Assembly: GCA_934630975.1 (NCBI GenBank)
Contig: CAKTXH010000109.1
Location: 1 to 7,199, forward strand
Direction of reading: 5' to 3'
Origin: an uncultured Clostridia bacterium
GTDB taxonomy: Bacteria > Bacillota > Clostridia > Christensenellales > Aristaeellaceae
Length of the DNA: 7,199 nucleotides
The position numbers and the translations under genes are program-made. Positions 6,009-7,199 of this stretch are shown one piece after another. The stretch's first letter is position 1. The number at the start of each line of letters is the position of its first letter. The notes under the pieces were generated by a model, which was not told the origin of the DNA, did no database searches, and was given only the letters and a program-made list of their open reading frames with translations.

Positions 6009-6551
6009 ATGATTACACGTTTTGTGCTTAAAGATGCGCATGTCCCCGCCGAAGTCGTTGAAACGATGGAGCGCAGAATCCATCAGCGTATGGATGCTTA
6101 TTTCAAGGATGAGGCCGAGGGCGACACGGTGATCGGCGTTCGCATTACCGAACAGAAGAACACCTACAAGGTCGAGATGACCATGCCCTACATGGGCCAC
6201 ACGCTTCGCACGGAAAACCAGGAGCGGGAGATTTCCCTCCCCGCGCTGGATAAGGGTATAGATGTTCTGGAGCGGCAGATGAAGAAGCTCAGGACGCGTC
6301 TGGGGCGCGACCTGAGAAAGAAGCCCGAAGTGGCGGAAGCCGCGCCGGAAATGGAGGACGAGCAGGAGGAAGCCGTCGTCCGCGTGAAGCGGTACGCGGC
6401 CAAGCCGATGAGCGTCGAGGACGCGATTCTGGAAATGGACATGCTCGGGCACGCCTTCTACATGTTCAACAACATTGAAACGGGCATGGCCGCGACGGTG
6501 TACCGCCGCAAGGACGGCGGCTGCGGCCTGATCGAGCTGGAAAACCTGTAA
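6009..6551 (+). CDS. hpf: ribosome hibernation promoting factor, long form
   Basis: A 180-residue HPF/YfiA-family protein that binds the 30S decoding site in slow growth and, in its long form, dimerises 70S ribosomes into inactive 100S particles. Residues 1-100 are the S30AE ribosome-binding domain, with fold beta-alpha-beta-beta-beta-alpha and basic second helix LERQMKKLRTRLGRDLRKK. Residues 106-122 are an acidic linker. Residues 123-178 are the C-terminal dimerisation domain with the diagnostic V-V-R-V-K-R-Y-x-x-K-P-M-S-V-E-D-A-I, M-L-G-H-A-F-Y-M-F-N-N and Y-R-R-K-D-G motifs. Length matches the family (about 175-190). The start at 6009 has AAGGAGG at 5994-6000, eight bases upstream; an in-frame ATG at 5910 falls inside the promoter and is rejected. 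The N-terminal domain is less typical than the C-terminal one: the usual D-M-Y-A-A-I-D stretch is replaced by E-I-S-L-P-A-L-D. Confidence 0.96.
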   Translation: MITRFVLKDAHVPAEVVETMERRIHQRMDAYFKDEAEGDTVIGVRITEQKNTYKVEMTMPYMGHTLRTENQEREISLPALDKGIDVLERQMKKLRTRLGRDLRKKPEVAEAAPEMEDEQEEAVVRVKRYAAKPMSVEDAILEMDMLGHAFYMFNNIETGMAATVYRRKDGGCGLIELENL

Positions 6552-6626
6552 ACGACAGCGAAAAACGCTGACAGAATAAGCAAAGCCGTCAAAGACAAGA
6601 AAACGGCATGAGAAAGGGTGAGTCCG

Positions 6627-6950
6627 ATGCAGCCGAAGATGAAGATCGTGGTCGCCGTGCTGGTGGCCGCGCTGCTCGCTGTGATCGGTTTGATTGTGGT
6701 CACGCAAAAGAACAGCGCGCAGGAGCCTGCACCCGCGGCGACCGCGACGCCGGAAATAACCGCAACGCCGGATACAGAGCCTGAAGCCACCGCCGAACCG
6801 GCGCAGGGCGAAGAAGACGCCGCGCAAGATACGATGTATGAGGGCGCGCTGGCCGGGCTGACCGAAGAGGAGATCGCGCAGATGGCGATTTCCGAAGAGG
6901 AATCCAGCGAGAGACAGAACGATATCGGGGCGGAGGATTCCGTTGACTGA
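6627..6950 (+). CDS. small membrane-anchored protein with acidic outer tail
   Basis: A 107-residue protein I do not recognise. Residues 1-5 are basic (MQPKMK), about 6-26 form one transmembrane helix (IVVAVLVAALLAVIGLIVV), 31-60 are an Ala/Thr/Pro/Glu-rich disordered linker with repeated A-T-P-E and T-A-E-P units, and 61-107 are acidic with a predicted short helix (LTEEEIAQMAISEEE). The positive N-terminus places the tail outside the cell. There is no lipobox or cleavage site that looks convincing. AAAGGGTGA (6613-6621) favours the ATG at 6627; a GTG at 6618 would add three residues. It lies 75 bases after hpf with no promoter or terminator visible between, so cotranscription with hpf is likely. 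A strong terminator follows downstream. No function can be assigned; the tail may simply be a spacer or a partner-binding segment. Confidence 0.72.
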   Translation: MQPKMKIVVAVLVAALLAVIGLIVVTQKNSAQEPAPAATATPEITATPDTEPEATAEPAQGEEDAAQDTMYEGALAGLTEEEIAQMAISEEESSERQNDIGAEDSVD

Positions 6951-7028
6951 CGGACAGGCTTCATCCCCCGCATAAAAGCCAGATTCGGACGTGCGCGGGT
7001 GCGCGCGTGGAGCCAACATAACGATTCG

Positions 7029-7073
7029 CGGTCGGGAGACGCCGAAAAGGCGGCGGAATCCCGACCGTTTTTT
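7029..7073 (+). terminator. intrinsic terminator after the hpf unit
   Basis: Nine bases at 7029-7037 (CGGTCGGGA) pair perfectly with 7059-7067 (TCCCGACCG), and six T residues follow at 7068-7073. A small inner hairpin (CGCC 7040-7043 with GGCG 7049-7052, loop GAAAA) further stabilises it. It lies about 80 bases after the last stop, so the transcript has a sizeable 3' tail. Confidence 0.9.
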
Positions 7074-7120
7074 CTGTACAAAAACGCCCTTTCAAAATCA
7101 TTCGGAAGAATTTTCAAAAA

Positions 7121-7138
7121 ACGGTTGACAAAAACCGT
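7121..7138. promoter_or_regulatory. inverted repeat over the -35 box, possible operator
   Basis: ACGGTT (7121-7126) and AACCGT (7133-7138) form a perfect six-base inverted repeat with a six-base spacer, covering the whole -35 hexamer of the last promoter. A repressor bound here would block sigma contact. No binding protein is known to me for this dyad, and six-base dyads do arise by chance. Confidence 0.35.
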
Positions 7139-7153
7139 GTAATCGTGTATTAT
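7125..7153 (+). promoter_or_regulatory. near-consensus sigma-A promoter reading out of the window
   Basis: A perfect TTGACA (7125-7130) and TATTAT (7148-7153) are 17 bases apart, with A/T-rich DNA upstream (7075-7120). This is the strongest housekeeping promoter in the window. It reads towards a gene or RNA beyond position 7199; what it drives cannot be seen. Confidence 0.82.
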
Positions 7154-7162
7154 ATATTTCGT

Positions 7163-7194
7163 CGCCGCGCTCGACACAATCAAGCGATGCGGCG
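7163..7194 (+). other. hairpin at the 5' end of the outgoing transcript
   Basis: CGCCG (7163-7167) pairs with CGGCG (7190-7194), and inside it CGCT (7168-7171) pairs with AGCG (7183-7186), leaving a bulge at 7187-7189. It starts about where transcription from the last promoter would begin. It could be an RNA-stabilising 5' stem or the start of a structured leader cut off by the window end. Confidence 0.4.
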
Positions 7195-7199
7195 GGCCA

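Noticed and set aside
3626..6010. 794-residue open frame on the minus strand
   Set aside because: It is antisense to the SH3b and Nudix genes and crosses two predicted promoters. Composition is that of a shadow frame, with no domain or ribosome binding site.
6556..6607. small hairpins after hpf as a terminator
   Set aside because: The stems (CAGCG with CGCTG, GCCGT with ACGGC) are only five pairs and no T run follows, so they do not make a credible terminator.
5895..7019. 374-residue and overlapping minus-strand frames opposite hpf
   Set aside because: hpf on the + strand is certain, and the reverse frames show no domain, only composition caused by GC bias.
7089..7115. ATTC-GGAA-GAAT palindrome upstream of the last promoter
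   Set aside because: Only four base pairs with mismatched flanks in A/T-rich DNA; this is expected by chance.
1..7199. CRISPR array, insertion sequence, tRNA or rRNA
   Set aside because: No regularly spaced direct repeats, no transposase or terminal inverted repeats, and no cloverleaf or rRNA motif was seen on either strand.

Overview
The window looks like a chromosomal stretch from a GC-rich member of the Bacillota, most likely class Clostridia. The evidence is strong AGGAGG-type ribosome binding sites, sigma-A promoters with 17-base spacers, a sigma-M/W-like ECF promoter, a long-form ribosome hibernation factor, and the PadR / HAAS-domain / DUF4097 / DUF4342 gene set common in Firmicutes. 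A finer placement (for example a gut Christensenellales-type lineage) would be a guess. All eight genes I accept are on the + strand. Several very long minus-strand open frames are shadows created by the GC-rich codon usage.

Region 1 (1-2660) is a tight operon: a short PadR-family repressor, a 598-residue HAAS-DUF4097 protein that overlaps it by 4 bases (ATGA), and two tiny membrane proteins that both look like reduced DUF4342 proteins. It closes with an excellent intrinsic terminator. Such PadR modules usually autoregulate. The likely theme is sensing or responding to envelope or other stress at the membrane, but the ligand and output are unknown.

Region 2 (2661-5227) opens with a textbook ECF sigma promoter (TGAAAC-N16-CGTCTA). 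It drives two exported proteins built from one repeating module: two SH3b-like barrels followed by a PepSY-like alpha/beta domain. The first protein has one module and the second has two. Cysteines recur at matching module positions. An envelope-stress role outside the membrane is inferred from the promoter class, the signal peptides and the SH3b folds.

Region 3 (5228-5872) is a single Nudix hydrolase with its own predicted promoter and a one-residue variant of the Nudix box. Region 4 (5873-6950) has a strong promoter, a long-form hibernation promoting factor (hpf), and a small single-pass membrane protein with an acidic, Pro/Thr/Ala-rich outer tail, probably cotranscribed with hpf.

Region 5 (6951-7199) has no gene. 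It holds an intrinsic terminator and then a near-consensus sigma-A promoter whose -35 box lies inside a perfect 6-base inverted repeat. A possible hairpin sits at the very 5' end of the transcript that leaves the window. The most interesting items are the ECF-driven, triplicated SH3b/PepSY-like module and the PadR operon with its unusually long linker and paired DUF4342-like proteins.
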